From positions 1 through 6,285 of the forward strand of contig DRLW01000504.1 of NCBI GenBank assembly GCA_011375275.1: a DNA stretch of 6,285 bases, written 5' to 3'. The position numbers and the translations under genes were made by a program. The stretch's first letter is position 1. The number at the start of each line of letters is the position of its first letter. The DNA is from Bacteroidota bacterium. GTDB taxonomy: Bacteria > Zhuqueibacterota > Zhuqueibacteria > Zhuqueibacterales > Geothermadaptataceae. Shown here piece after piece: positions 5,653 to 6,285 of this stretch. The notes beneath the pieces were generated by a model that ran no database searches, had not been told where the DNA came from, and saw only the letters and a program-made list of their open reading frames with translations.

Positions 5653-6285
5653 ATGCATCCAATAAAAGTCATTGTCGCTGACGATTCTGCCCTGATGCGT
5701 CGCGAAATAAAGAATATTCTCGAGAGTGATCCGGAAATCGAGGTGGTTGCTGTCGGCAGAAATGGCGAGGATGCTGTTCGCCTGACACAAGAGCATGAGC
5801 CTGATGTCGTTGCGCTGGATATCAACATGCCGGTGATGGATGGTTTGACGGCATTGCAGCACATCATGATGCAGGCTCCACGGCCGGTGGTCATGGTCAG
5901 CTCTCTGACTCAGGAAGGCGCTCTCACGACGTACGAAGCGCTGGAATTGGGTGCCGTCGATTTTGTCGGCAAACCCGGAGGGACGATTTCACGGGAAATC
6001 GGTAAGATCGCCGACGAGATTATTTATAAGATAAAGGCAGCGGCAGGCTCCAATAAAAGCCGCCTCGGGCGTTTTCGGCCTCATCGCCGGGACAACAAGG
6101 CGGCTGTGCGCAAGCGCCGGAAAAGCAGCCAGCGGGGCAGAGCCGATGGGAAAATCGTCGTTATCGGGCAATCCACCGGCGGGCCGAATACGATCATGGA
6201 TATTTTACCGGCTTTCCCGGAAGACTTTGGAGCGCCGGTCATCATCATCCAGCACATGCCGGCGTCTTTTACGCCATCTTTCGCA
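5653..6285 (+). CDS. cheB: Chemotaxis response regulator / protein-glutamate methylesterase CheB, 3' end outside window
   Basis: The first 211 residues are visible and the frame is open to the window edge; the family is usually about 340-370 residues. CheB removes methyl groups from (and deamidates) receptor glutamines and glutamates when phosphorylated by CheA, giving adaptation. The N-terminal receiver domain (4 to about 125) has the acidic pair D10-D11, phospho-acceptor D56 in LDINMP, S83 and K107 in GKPGG. The catalytic domain starts near 167 with IGQSTGGP. Its nucleophile is Ser174, and QHMP (200-203) carries the catalytic His201; the third triad residue (Asp) lies beyond the window. The interdomain linker, about 134-167, is unusually basic, with 15 Lys/Arg among 34 residues. 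The gene sits 100 bases after the triple-CheW gene, behind a terminator-like hairpin. I see no convincing promoter in the gap, so it is probably expressed by readthrough. The methylation motifs in the upstream MCP make that protein the likely substrate. Confidence 0.95.
   Translation, partial: MHPIKVIVADDSALMRREIKNILESDPEIEVVAVGRNGEDAVRLTQEHEPDVVALDINMPVMDGLTALQHIMMQAPRPVVMVSSLTQEGALTTYEALELGAVDFVGKPGGTISREIGKIADEIIYKIKAAAGSNKSRLGRFRPHRRDNKAAVRKRRKSSQRGRADGKIVVIGQSTGGPNTIMDILPAFPEDFGAPVIIIQHMPASFTPSFA

Overview
The window is a stretch of bacterial chromosome with moderately high GC (judged by eye). It carries most of one chemosensory gene cluster. The genes have Gram-negative-style spacing and Shine-Dalgarno sites, but nothing fixes the taxon. 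The intergenic DNA is rich in palindromic repeats, as in many environmental Proteobacteria and Chlorobi-type genomes; this is a weak hint only.

Layout. Positions 1-314 hold no gene that I can support, but contain an imperfect inverted-repeat element (64-226) with nested hairpins. Positions 315-938 (minus strand) encode a complete histidine-phosphatase (phosphoglycerate-mutase-like) enzyme. Positions 939-1755 form a long divergent spacer. It holds a candidate promoter for the phosphatase, a GC-rich imperfect palindrome, a three-hairpin palindromic element bounded by 10-bp inverted repeats, a good candidate sigma70 promoter and a roughly 230-nt leader reading rightward. The rightward genes are a soluble methyl-accepting chemotaxis protein (1756-3675), a triple-CheW coupling protein (3684-5552), a hairpin terminator (5552-5610) and the first 211 codons of cheB (5653 to the window edge).

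How the genes work together. The MCP-like protein has no membrane segment and no recognisable sensor domain. It is two complete signalling hairpins in tandem, matching at a constant offset of 300 residues. The next gene encodes three CheW domains, the middle one lacking the NLRG motif, and ends in a Rho_N/SAP-like helical motif. CheB would demethylate the receptor, which carries several matches to the methylation-site consensus. CheA and CheR are not in view and may lie downstream.

The most interesting point is that all three chemosensory proteins carry a segment that could contact nucleic acid: a strongly basic tail on the MCP, a Rho_N/SAP-like end on the CheW protein, and a very basic linker in CheB. 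This suggests, as an inference, a cytoplasmic chemosensory array held on the nucleoid. FrzCD of Myxococcus is the known precedent, but the architecture here is different: double-tip receptor plus triple coupling protein.
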